Assembly: GCA_036677805.1 (NCBI GenBank)
Contig: JAVBVS010000022.1
Span: forward strand, 74,851-138,850
DNA from: SIG78 sp036677805
GTDB taxonomy: Bacteria > Verrucomicrobiota > Lentisphaeria > Victivallales > Victivallaceae
DNA length: 64,000 bases
Reading direction: 5' to 3'
Both the position numbers and the translations under genes were made by a program. Under the pieces are notes generated by a model. It was not told the origin of the DNA. It worked only from the letters and a program-made list of their open reading frames with translations, and did no database searches. Below, piece by piece: positions 54,751-63,132 of this stretch (position 1 is its first letter; each line of letters begins with the position of its first letter).

Positions 54751-55405
54751 AGCCGAATCCCCGTACGGTATGAATCAGTTTTTTCTCAAACGGCTTGTCA
54801 ATCTTCTCGCGCAAGCGGAAGATTCCGGCCTCGACGATGTTACTCTGCGTATCGAAATTGTACTCCCACACATGCTCGAGAATCGTCGTCTTGGAAACCA
54901 CTCGCCCGTGATTGCGCATCAGATACTCAAGCAGTAGAAGCTCAAGCGGCTGCAGCGGTATTTCTTCGCCCCCGCGCGAGACCTTGCGGCGCAGCAGATC
55001 GAGAGTAATATCCTGATAGGCCAGCGATGTAGGTTCCGCAACCGAGTTCGCCCGGCGCAGAAGCGCCTGAATCCGTGCTAGCAGCTCGGTAAATGAGAAC
55101 GGCTTCGCCAGATAATCGTCACTGCCTTTCTCCAGACCTTTGACCTTGTTTTCCACGGAATCTTTGGCGCTGAGCACTATGATCGGCAGTTTCAGCCCAG
55201 CGGCGCGAATCGCTTCAATGACGGAAAAACCATCCAGTTTCGGCATCATAATGTCCACCACCGCCAGGTCGAACGGTTCCGTTTTGGCCTTGCGTAACCC
55301 GTCCTGACCGTCCGCCGCATTACAGGTGCGGAATCCGGCTTGCTGGAGCCCCTGCGCAATATATTTCGATGTTTTTGCATCATCTTCAACGATCAAGATC
55401 CTCAT
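54737..55405 (-). CDS. Response regulator, OmpR/PhoB family
   Basis: 222 residues. Receiver domain with acidic pair EDD at the N-terminus, phospho-acceptor Asp in VVDIMMPKLDG, Ser/Thr and Lys further on (LSAKD, LAKPF). C-terminal winged helix ends TVRGFGYVLE. AAGGAGG precedes ATG 55405. Works with the sensor kinase encoded next. A PmrA-box-like site at 57845-57861 is a possible target. Confidence 0.95.
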   Translation of the reverse strand: MRILIVEDDAKTSKYIAQGLQQAGFRTCNAADGQDGLRKAKTEPFDLAVVDIMMPKLDGFSVIEAIRAAGLKLPIIVLSAKDSVENKVKGLEKGSDDYLAKPFSFTELLARIQALLRRANSVAEPTSLAYQDITLDLLRRKVSRGGEEIPLQPLELLLLEYLMRNHGRVVSKTTILEHVWEYNFDTQSNIVEAGIFRLREKIDKPFEKKLIHTVRGFGYVLE

Positions 55406-55537
55406 AATATATCCTCCTTGCTGATGTTAATATAGCATCTTTCCCCACCTTTCCAATATCATGTTTTTGGGGATAATTGAACTACAATCAGAAAATGACT
55501 TGTTCAATCGCATCATTCTGATGATACGATATCCAGT

Positions 55538-55966
55538 TTATTCGGCACTGTTGAGAATGCGTTTAGTTGCGAGTAACTTTTTTACCTCGCTCTTGCTGAG
55601 AGAGCGGATATTTGCAACCTTCTCATAAGATTTGCGGGAAAGCTTCACCCGCCCGGACTCCCAGCGGTTGACGGTCGCTGGGTTGGTGCCCAGTAAAATT
55701 GCCAGTTCCTTTTGGGAGATGGCGAGCTTCTTACGAAGCGCCTTCAGCGTTGTTCCGTTTGTTCTCATGTGATCCAACCAGTGGGAAATCTTATTTTCGT
55801 CTCCTTCTTTAACATTACCTTCGAGTTTTGACAGCCTTTTTTTGCATTCTACCAGTTCCCTGTGCATTTTGCGGGTCTCGTCATTATGCCACCGTAAGTA
55901 TTTCTTGATCTCATTACGAATATAGAGTTGAACCCGCTCAACGATCATTTTTTGAATAGAAACCAT
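55538..55966 (-). CDS. XRE family transcriptional regulator with N-terminal helical region
   Basis: 142 residues. The N-terminal two thirds is charged and probably coiled (VECKKRLSKLEGNVKEGDEN). The C-terminal helix-turn-helix is LRKKLAISQKELAILLGTN, PATVNRWESGRVKLSRKS. The residues WESG after the recognition helix are typical of XRE proteins. A frameshifted copy is at 46877-47279. An inverted repeat lies just upstream and may be its own operator. Confidence 0.85.
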   Translation of the reverse strand: MVSIQKMIVERVQLYIRNEIKKYLRWHNDETRKMHRELVECKKRLSKLEGNVKEGDENKISHWLDHMRTNGTTLKALRKKLAISQKELAILLGTNPATVNRWESGRVKLSRKSYEKVANIRSLSKSEVKKLLATKRILNSAE

Positions 55967-55988
55967 TGGTTGCTAAACTCTAATTAGG

Positions 55989-56018
55989 TTGTGAATTCTC
56001 ACAATTTATGGTATTATA
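55989..56018 (-). promoter_or_regulatory. Promoter with inverted-repeat operator of the XRE regulator gene
   Basis: On the minus strand TATAAT (56013-56018) is a perfect -10 box. Immediately downstream lies TTGTGA-N4-TCACAA (55989-56004), a 6+6 inverted repeat at the expected start of transcription, 22 bases before the start codon. The position suits autorepression. No good -35 box is seen. Confidence 0.6.
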
Positions 56019-56412
56019 GTTTTATAAAGAAAGAACTTCCCCCCCATGATCAATATCAACCCATGAAAGAACAAACATCGTTTTGTGACTGATGAGAGTC
56101 ATAGCCGTGCTGAAATCTATTCCAAAGTCTATAAATTCCGTCCACTAGATTGGCAGATCAGCGCCACCATTATCATATGATCACTATGCGATATTTTAAA
56201 ATGCCATAGCCTCAAGCAAAAATCAGACCGGAGGAACAATCGCTATATTACATACTGTTGATCGTGGGAAACAACTTCGCACCGTAGTGCGGTATATCTT
56301 GAACCATCGCGAACCCGATATCGATTTTTAGTTATCTCAACGCCTATGCCGCCGAGGAGAACAGCAGTAGTCAGTGCGAAACAAAGAAGCGTGGCATATT
56401 ACCTCCCACAAT
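56019..56412. other. Intergenic region with possible gene debris
   Basis: Between the XRE and metallophosphoesterase genes. One plus-strand frame ending at a TAG near 56330 (reading TVDRGKQLRTVVRYILNH) has some coding character but no start and no recognised family. Otherwise nothing seen. Confidence 0.3.
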
Positions 56413-57390
56413 TCAAAACAATGCGCTGCCACCAGTTCGAGTCTTCCGCCATAGCAGAAAACTTCCTGAGACAACGACGGCAATCGCCGTGAGAAACCAT
56501 CCGATTCCGCACAGTTGTACAGAAAAAAAATAATCCCAATCCTCGATTCCGGTGTCCGAGGTAACATCAATCCGGCGAACCTGGATTGATCCGTTTGCGG
56601 AAAAATCCAAAAGCAGATAGCCGAACATTTTATCATTCGGGTCCCGAATATTCTGCCCTGCGCTGGGAGTGGTCAGCAATCGTATTCCTGCAAAGGAAGA
56701 CTCCGTGAAACGATGAACATGGCCGCAGACAATCAAATCAATCTTGTATGGCTTAATAATTTCCATAAAAGTCTCGGCGTCTTGCGGATTCATTACATGA
56801 TTATTTCCGCTACCAGGAAATTGCGGTGGAATATGGCAGAAAATCACACAGCGCGAGAAATGCGGACGTTCCCGCTTTAACGTTTGCGCCAAGAAAAACC
56901 TCTGCGCCTCTGGCAGATTGCCCTCAGCGGTATTCAGTGCCAGAAACAAGGTATCGCCATATCCGAAAAAATAGTAATCCTGTCCGAAGTATGACCGATA
57001 GGTTTCCCAACGATCAGAATCGCTCCTATCCCAGTTTCCCGGCACCGCATAAACTGGAAGTTTGATGTGTTCACGAATTTCATTTACCACATGGATGAAA
57101 TCCGGATGCGTCCGCTTTCGTACCACGTCACCGAGGCAAAGCACAAACGACGTATCCGTTTTAGCAATATTCATGCCGATTTTTTCCACGGAGTCGACTC
57201 GACTGGCAAAATCGCTGAATATCGCCACGGAAAAGGATGTCTGTTCCGGATTCAATGCCTGTCCAGCCGGCGGAAACAGATGGGACACGTTTTGACTCAA
57301 ACCAAGAAAAATGAAATATTGAGAGATCAATATCACCATGCCAACAAAGATTAATAATGAGGCAAATGGGACGATGTATTTTCGAATCAT
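56413..57390 (-). CDS. Membrane-anchored calcineurin-like metallophosphoesterase
   Basis: 325 residues. N-terminal membrane helix (about 7-29) and a second helix near the C-terminus (about 293-315). The metallophosphoesterase domain between them has FSDFA, CLGDVV, PGNWDR, FCHIPPQ and CGHVHR, the conserved metal ligands (the first box lacks the usual DxH spacing, reading SDFAS). Probably acts on the periplasmic side. Substrate unknown; polyprenyl pyrophosphate or a lipid phosphate would fit the neighbours but this is inference. Confidence 0.85.
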   Translation of the reverse strand: MIRKYIVPFASLLIFVGMVILISQYFIFLGLSQNVSHLFPPAGQALNPEQTSFSVAIFSDFASRVDSVEKIGMNIAKTDTSFVLCLGDVVRKRTHPDFIHVVNEIREHIKLPVYAVPGNWDRSDSDRWETYRSYFGQDYYFFGYGDTLFLALNTAEGNLPEAQRFFLAQTLKRERPHFSRCVIFCHIPPQFPGSGNNHVMNPQDAETFMEIIKPYKIDLIVCGHVHRFTESSFAGIRLLTTPSAGQNIRDPNDKMFGYLLLDFSANGSIQVRRIDVTSDTGIEDWDYFFSVQLCGIGWFLTAIAVVVSGSFLLWRKTRTGGSALF

Positions 57391-57917
57391 AATTATCCAC
57401 CTTTTGAATCTATTTCAAAAATATTGATTTCTCTCTTGTTCATAACTCATTTTCTTATGCGTCAAAACCATTTTGGTGTATTCTGAAACCAGAGAAACCA
57501 ACTCTGCGCTTTGATGCGACAATGCCATTCCCAGGTTCGCTCAATATATTTTCAAGGGTACATTTATATATTTTACCGAGATGGAGTCTTCTTCCGCCGC
57601 CGCATCTTCTGTCCGAATGTCAGGCTTTTAAAAAAAAGAAAAGGCTCCACTCGGCAGTCCACCGCCGATAATAGCCTCCAATATATATTTTGTGATTTCA
57701 CCCTATTCATGAACCGCTAACCTCTTTGAGCGTTTTTTTTAACGTATGCATTCATTATATCTCCACCACCTGAAGTCTCCATGATGGAAAAATTAAAAGA
57801 CGTTCATGTCATAAAAATCGCTGATTTAGGAAAAATGAACAAGATTTAATTCGTGTTTAATGTTCCGGCGAAGTCGCAATTGTTTATTATTTTCCAAAAC
57901 AATCTGGAGAATTTGTC
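57391..57917. other. Divergent intergenic region between phosphoesterase and GT39 genes
   Basis: 527 bases, AT-rich, without a convincing gene. It holds the promoters of the two divergent transcripts and the PmrA-box-like repeat listed separately. Confidence 0.5.
57845..57861 (+). promoter_or_regulatory. PmrA-box-like direct repeat before the GT39-DUF347-GT39-GT2 operon
   Basis: TTTAAT-TCGTG-TTTAAT, two hexamers with centres 11 bp apart, 56 bases before the start codon. The PmrA consensus of enteric bacteria is (C/T)TTAA(G/T)-N5-(C/T)TTAA(G/T), which both halves satisfy. The AT-richness of the region makes chance occurrence possible. Confidence 0.45.
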
Positions 57918-59345
57918 ATGCATGAAAACCAAAATATTTGGAAAGCTTCCACCCTGCTGGCCGGATTAACTTTGCTCGTTCTGTTCGTTGGTCTCGGATT
58001 TCGAGAACTCGAAAGCGGAGATGAAACGCGCGTCGCCGGGATCGCGGCAGAAACCTTTCTTGAAGGAAACTATCTTGTCCCCCGCCTGAACGGAAGTCCG
58101 TTTCTGGAATATCCGCCGCTCTATTACTGGGCGGCGGCGGGCGCATATTCACTTTTCGGAATCAATGATTTCGCGGCAAAACTGCCTTCGGTTCTCGCCG
58201 CGTTCGGCATGGTGATGCTGACATTCGTTTTCGCCCGAAAACTCAAATTTTCGGAACGAGAAGCCTTCCTTTCCGGAATCATATTGCTATTCAGCGCGCA
58301 ATTCTTTTCCGAAAGCCGGACCTGCCGGGTCGACATGATGCTCGCATTTTTTATCGAACTAAGCCTGTTCGCTTTTTACGCCATGACGGAGTCGGAAATT
58401 TTCAGGAAACGGGCCGGGTATTGGGGGCTGTTTGTCCTTGGATTGACCGGAGGCATTTATACCAAGGGACTGATCGGAATCGTCCTGCCCGCCGCCGTCA
58501 TCGGAAGCTGGCTGATTGGTTCCGATGTGCCTGCCCGCAGGATTGCCAGGAAGCGTTATTGCGCCGCATTCGGTGGCGGAATTCTGGCGCTCGGACTTGC
58601 GGGAATTTGGTATGTGCTATTGTGGCACTCGGAAGGGGAAGCCATGTTTAACGCAGCATTCTGGACCAATAATCTCGGACGTTTTTCCGGCAGTCAGTCC
58701 GATCACGCAGAATCTATTTTCTACTACTTCATCAAATTGCCGACGCTGTTCCTGCCATGGCTGCCGGTTTTGCCGTTCGCATTTTTTGCGGCATTCCGGA
58801 AAATCCGAAAAGAACGAAATAAGGCGTTGTTTTATCTCACCCTTGGCGTACTGGTTCCTTTTGCGGTACTTTGCATGGCATCTGGGAAACGAGTCGTCTA
58901 TCTGCTTCCCCTCTATGCGCCTTGTGCATTGCTATGTGGATGGTATCTTGGGAATCTGCCGGACAGGGTACGAAATTTCAGTTATGGATTTTTACAAAAA
59001 TTCTCAGATCATCCCATTCGACTCGGAATCGCAGTATTGGTGACTGTCATCCTTATGACTATCAGCATTGACGTGGGAATCGCCATACATATGAACCAGA
59101 AAAAATCGCTCCGCCCACTGTTTGAACGGTGCGCGGAACTGGAAAAGAATGGACATCCTCTGTTTCTAGTCGATGCCTCGGAACGGACACGCGGAGCCGC
59201 CTATTTTTATTTGCGCCACAGTCTTCCGGAACGGCAATCCATTGGAACGGAAAGAAAAACAAATGAGCGCTGGATTGTCAGAGAAAAGGAAAAGATTGCC
59301 AACAGAAAAAGCTATGCCGATCATCATGCCATCATCGGTGACTGA
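57918..59345 (+). CDS. GT39 family glycosyltransferase, ArnT-like
   Basis: 475 residues, with CTGGAG before ATG 57918. The first periplasmic loop has RELESGDETRVAGIAAE, the GT39 catalytic acidic pair, then YLVPRLNGSPFLEYPPLYYW, as in ArnT and PMT relatives. About eleven membrane helices and a short C-terminal tail. Shorter than the other two GT39 proteins of this locus by the C-terminal periplasmic domain. First gene of a four-gene plus-strand run. Substrate sugar and acceptor unknown. Confidence 0.88.
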   Translation: MHENQNIWKASTLLAGLTLLVLFVGLGFRELESGDETRVAGIAAETFLEGNYLVPRLNGSPFLEYPPLYYWAAAGAYSLFGINDFAAKLPSVLAAFGMVMLTFVFARKLKFSEREAFLSGIILLFSAQFFSESRTCRVDMMLAFFIELSLFAFYAMTESEIFRKRAGYWGLFVLGLTGGIYTKGLIGIVLPAAVIGSWLIGSDVPARRIARKRYCAAFGGGILALGLAGIWYVLLWHSEGEAMFNAAFWTNNLGRFSGSQSDHAESIFYYFIKLPTLFLPWLPVLPFAFFAAFRKIRKERNKALFYLTLGVLVPFAVLCMASGKRVVYLLPLYAPCALLCGWYLGNLPDRVRNFSYGFLQKFSDHPIRLGIAVLVTVILMTISIDVGIAIHMNQKKSLRPLFERCAELEKNGHPLFLVDASERTRGAAYFYLRHSLPERQSIGTERKTNERWIVREKEKIANRKSYADHHAIIGD

Positions 59346-59382
59346 AACGGGAAAAAATACAACCCACATAAGGAGTTCTGTT

Positions 59383-60165
59383 ATGGAAACAGCGAAAAAA
59401 GAACCGCAAAAAACATGGATGAACAAAGTGCCGGAAGTGACGCTGGTATTCTGGCTCATCAAAATGATGTCAACGACGGTCGGCGAAACGGCGGCGGATT
59501 ATCTTGACGTCAATCTGTGTTTTGGCTTGACCAACACTTCTATCCTCATGGGAATTCTCTTGGCCGTCGCCCTGTTTTTTCAGATTCGAACGAACCGCTA
59601 TATTCCGTCGCTGTACTGGCTGTCGGTAGTGTTCATCAGTGTTTTCGGGACATTGATCACCGACAATCTAACCGATCATTTTGAAGTTCCGCTGGTTCTT
59701 TCCACCATTGTTTTCAGTGTCCTTTTACTGATAACTTTTGCATTTTGGTATGCACGGGAAAAAACGCTTTCGATCCATCACGTCGATTCCATCAAACGGG
59801 AGCTGTTTTACTGGACGGCGGTGCTCTTTACCTTCGCACTCGGCACGGCCGCCGGAGATTGGGTCGCCGAAGGTTTTGAAATCGGCTATGCGTATGCCGC
59901 ACTGCTGTTCGGTGTTCTGATTGCCGCGACTGCGCTGGCGTGGCGGTATTTCAAGGTTAATTCAGTGCTTTGCTTCTGGATCGCGTACATTCTCACCCGT
60001 CCGTTTGGAGCGTCCTGCGGCGACTTGCTTTCCCAAGACGCCACGCACGGCGGCCTCGGGCTCGGAGTAACTGGAACCAGCGTGCTGTTTCTGATTGCGA
60101 TCATCGGTCTGGTTATTTATCTGACCATTGCGGAGCGCAAGCGTGCAAAAGGTGCGATCCGATGA
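59383..60165 (+). CDS. DUF347/COG4705-type integral membrane protein, second copy
   Basis: 260 residues from ATG 59383 with AAGGAG at good spacing. Same repeat pattern as the copy at 49885-50700: TTVGETAADYL, TLITDNLTDHF, TAAGDWVAEG, ASCGDLLSQD, and the shared end pattern GGLGLGVTGTS. About eight helices. Its stop overlaps the next GT39 start (ATGA). Confidence 0.85.
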   Translation: METAKKEPQKTWMNKVPEVTLVFWLIKMMSTTVGETAADYLDVNLCFGLTNTSILMGILLAVALFFQIRTNRYIPSLYWLSVVFISVFGTLITDNLTDHFEVPLVLSTIVFSVLLLITFAFWYAREKTLSIHHVDSIKRELFYWTAVLFTFALGTAAGDWVAEGFEIGYAYAALLFGVLIAATALAWRYFKVNSVLCFWIAYILTRPFGASCGDLLSQDATHGGLGLGVTGTSVLFLIAIIGLVIYLTIAERKRAKGAIR

Positions 60166-62069
60166 ATTTCTTAAAGATAACCGAGGAACAATATGGTCCT
60201 TGGGGAAAATATATCTTTACAAAACGCAAATGGATTTTTCTCTGGGCCGTTACCATTTTGCTTCTTTTCGTCAATCTCGGAACCGGAGCAATTTCCGGTT
60301 CCGAGGGAAGATGGCTTTCCATCTCACATGAAATGATTGCGAATCATGATTATCTGCATCCCACCATCAACGGACAAGCATATTATGATAAACCGCTTGT
60401 AAGTTATTGGCTGATCACTGGGACTGCCGCTTTTTCAAATATATTTTCCTTTCCCACGGAAAGTGTTTCTGAATTTTCAGCCAGAGTTCCTTCCGCACTC
60501 GCTGCATTGCTGGCGCTCTTTTGTGTAATATCTATTGCCGAACGATTATTTTCTGCCCAAACCGCATATATTTCCGCTTGGATTTTCATGACGACTTATT
60601 CGTTTGTTTTTTGGGGGCGCCTGGCCGAAGCGGACATGGAAAATCTGGCATTTATCCTGGCGGCAACCGCGTGGTATTGGAAAGTGAGAAAAAATACCGG
60701 GATTACGGAATATGCATTCTTTTGGAGCATTTGCGCGGTCGGAGCTCAAACAAAAGGACTGGCGGCGTTTATCATTCCGGGCATGCTCGCATTGATTGAC
60801 ATGAGCCTGACAAAAACTTTTACAAAACATGTTTTGAACTGGCGGAGTTATGCCGGATTCTTGTTCGGACTTATTATATACATTCTGCCATTTCTTGCAG
60901 CCTCCATAAATTCCGGAGATTACAGTGCGAATGGTCTGGTTCTTGTGTTCAGGGAAAATATCGTTCGGGCTTTTAATCCGTGGGATCACAAGGACGAGGC
61001 ATGGTATATGTATTTCCGGCATACTGCACAGCTGGCCGCGCCGTGGACGCCGTTCCTTGTCCTTGCACTTGCCTCCGAAATATGGAAAGCCATCAAAAAA
61101 AACATCGACAAAGAGGAACTGTGGCTGCTGCTTTCTTTCGTCGCAATCTTTGTTTTCTTTGCCGTTTCCAAATCCCGGCGAGTTTATTATATTTTGCCGA
61201 TCATTCCGTTCGGAGCCATGCTTTCCGGAAGGTTTCTAGAACAGTTGGCTGACAAAAATTTCCTTGAAAAATTTGCATTTGGGCTGATTCGGATTCTGGA
61301 TTGGCTGATTCCGGTTTCCGCCGTGGTACTTCTTGCAGCTCCGGCATTTTTCTTTCCAATCTATCCGGCGATTGTCGGAACCAAAGGCTATGCCGCGACT
61401 CCGACATGGTTCATTGGGATGTTCTGCATTCTTTTGCCGACATGTGGACTTCTTCTCGGGATGTTTTATTTCGTTGCAAAACGCAAAAATTTGCCGATAT
61501 TGGAACGGATTCAGATTTTCGCCGCCTGCGCTTTGCTTCTGATCTTTGGGATCATGATTCCGAAAATCAGCGGAAATGATTTCTTCCGCACCGAACGGCC
61601 TTTTTGTCGGGAAGCGCATTCTCTGATGTTTAATAAATACCGCATTCCTTCTGAAAACGTAATTTTCTGGGCCGGCAATTACTCCAATCTGGTATTCTAT
61701 CTTGACCTTCCAAAACCAGCGGCAATATTTGCTCTGAAAGCACAAAATAAGAATTCCCGCTCTTTTTTCGATGACAACGCGATGGTTTACGGGCTTGCGG
61801 ATTTCAGATTGAAATTTGTAAAATTGGAAAAGGAGGGCGGAGCAATCATTTCCAGAGTCGACCGAATGAAAATGATGCCGGAGGATTTGAAGCTCCGGTT
61901 GAATCATGCGATTCTCCTGATGGAACCCTACGATATTACGGAAATGAAAAAGGTCTCCCGTTCCGACAAAGTCGCATCTGTCAGGAAAAAGAAATTTCTG
62001 GTATATATTTTCCCCTCTCAAGAAAGCCAAAACAAATCATTTGAAAAAGGAGATAACGAATGCAAATAA
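60162..62069 (+). CDS. GT39 family glycosyltransferase, ArnT-like, large form
   Basis: 635 residues, beginning in the stop of the DUF347-type gene. The catalytic loop reads AISGSEGRWLSISHEM and then YLHPTINGQAYYDKPLVSYW. About twelve membrane helices with a long periplasmic C-terminal part (about 490-635) that in ArnT binds the lipid substrate. The 10-bp overlap with the following GT2 gene implies coupled translation. Codon use is AT-richer than in the first 37 kb. Confidence 0.88.
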   Translation: MNFLKITEEQYGPWGKYIFTKRKWIFLWAVTILLLFVNLGTGAISGSEGRWLSISHEMIANHDYLHPTINGQAYYDKPLVSYWLITGTAAFSNIFSFPTESVSEFSARVPSALAALLALFCVISIAERLFSAQTAYISAWIFMTTYSFVFWGRLAEADMENLAFILAATAWYWKVRKNTGITEYAFFWSICAVGAQTKGLAAFIIPGMLALIDMSLTKTFTKHVLNWRSYAGFLFGLIIYILPFLAASINSGDYSANGLVLVFRENIVRAFNPWDHKDEAWYMYFRHTAQLAAPWTPFLVLALASEIWKAIKKNIDKEELWLLLSFVAIFVFFAVSKSRRVYYILPIIPFGAMLSGRFLEQLADKNFLEKFAFGLIRILDWLIPVSAVVLLAAPAFFFPIYPAIVGTKGYAATPTWFIGMFCILLPTCGLLLGMFYFVAKRKNLPILERIQIFAACALLLIFGIMIPKISGNDFFRTERPFCREAHSLMFNKYRIPSENVIFWAGNYSNLVFYLDLPKPAAIFALKAQNKNSRSFFDDNAMVYGLADFRLKFVKLEKEGGAIISRVDRMKMMPEDLKLRLNHAILLMEPYDITEMKKVSRSDKVASVRKKKFLVYIFPSQESQNKSFEKGDNECK

Positions 62070-63049
62070 CAACTTCACCATTGGAACTCTCTGTCGTCAT
62101 ACCCGTTTACAACGAGGAGGAAAATCTTCAGGAACTTCTGACGCGTACACTGGAAGCGTGCGACAAATTGAATGCCACTTATGAGATCATTCTTGTCGAT
62201 GACGGAAGTTCCGACTTGTCCGCGTCCATGATCGAACAGGCGGCGAAGGAGAACCCTGAAAAAGTCAGGGGCGTGTTTCTCGCCACCAACTTCGGGCAGC
62301 ATGCAGCCGTAACCGCCGGGCTGCAAACGTCTTTCGGGAAATACGTTATAACCATGGATGCCGACCTGCAGAATCCGCCGGAAGAACTGCACAAACTTCT
62401 CGAAAAACTACGCGAAGGTTATGATGTTGTCGGAACCATCAGGGCAAATCGTCAGGACACGTTCTTCCGTAAACTCGCCTCCCGTATCGTAAACCGCATG
62501 GCGAGGAAACTTTGTCACGGACGCACCATGCGTGATTACGGCTGTATGCTTCGGGGATACAGTCGTCCCGTGGTCGACGCCATTCTGAAATGTGGAGAAC
62601 ACGGCAAGTTCATCCCGATGCTCGCCATGTCTTTCGGACGCCGCGTCACGGAAATTGAAGTAAACCACGCCGAACGTACCGCAGGACAATCCAAGTACAA
62701 TTTCTGGAAACTTATTGCTTTACAGTACGATCTTTTGACCGGGACTTCAACGTTTCCGCTCCGATTGCTGACGATTTTCGGCTTTCTACTGGCCGTCGGC
62801 GGAATTCTTTTCGGCATCGCAATCTTCATCTTTTCCCAAATCGACAAGGATTGGGGCGCGGAGGGCATCTTCGCGCTATTCGCCGTCCAATTTGTATTTA
62901 CCGGTGGAACATTTGCCGCGCTAGGGCTTATCGGGGAGTACATCGGAAAAATTCACTTGAACACGCGAGCTAGACCACAATTCATAATCGCACATACCAC
63001 CATGGACAAAACGCAATCTGTGATTATTCCCGGAAACTGGACAACTTGA
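62060..63049 (+). CDS. GT2 polyprenyl-phosphate sugar transferase, ArnC-like
   Basis: 329 residues. GT-A domain opening ELSVVIPVYNEEENLQ, DDGSSD, TMDADLQNPPEE (DxD) and the segment RQDTFFRKLASRIVNRM, DYGCMLRGY, with HAERTAGQSKYNFWKL, which closely follows E. coli ArnC. Two C-terminal membrane helices and GLIGEYIGKIHLNTRARPQF as in ArnC/DPM1-like proteins. It should load a sugar from a nucleotide donor onto undecaprenyl phosphate on the cytoplasmic face, supplying the GT39 transferases of the same operon. No arnA, arnB or arnD homologue is in the window, so the sugar may not be Ara4N. Confidence 0.92.
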   Translation: MQITTSPLELSVVIPVYNEEENLQELLTRTLEACDKLNATYEIILVDDGSSDLSASMIEQAAKENPEKVRGVFLATNFGQHAAVTAGLQTSFGKYVITMDADLQNPPEELHKLLEKLREGYDVVGTIRANRQDTFFRKLASRIVNRMARKLCHGRTMRDYGCMLRGYSRPVVDAILKCGEHGKFIPMLAMSFGRRVTEIEVNHAERTAGQSKYNFWKLIALQYDLLTGTSTFPLRLLTIFGFLLAVGGILFGIAIFIFSQIDKDWGAEGIFALFAVQFVFTGGTFAALGLIGEYIGKIHLNTRARPQFIIAHTTMDKTQSVIIPGNWTT

Positions 63050-63132
63050 ATCAGTCGAAAATGACTTGTAAAATAAAGCACCCAAAAGGCGTTATTGTGA
63101 GGAAGGCGTATGGCCGCAAATTCAAGGCAAAA

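Noticed and set aside
57511..57720. 69-codon plus-strand open frame in the intergenic region before the GT39 gene
   Set aside because: AT-rich chance frame without a ribosome site or recognisable product.
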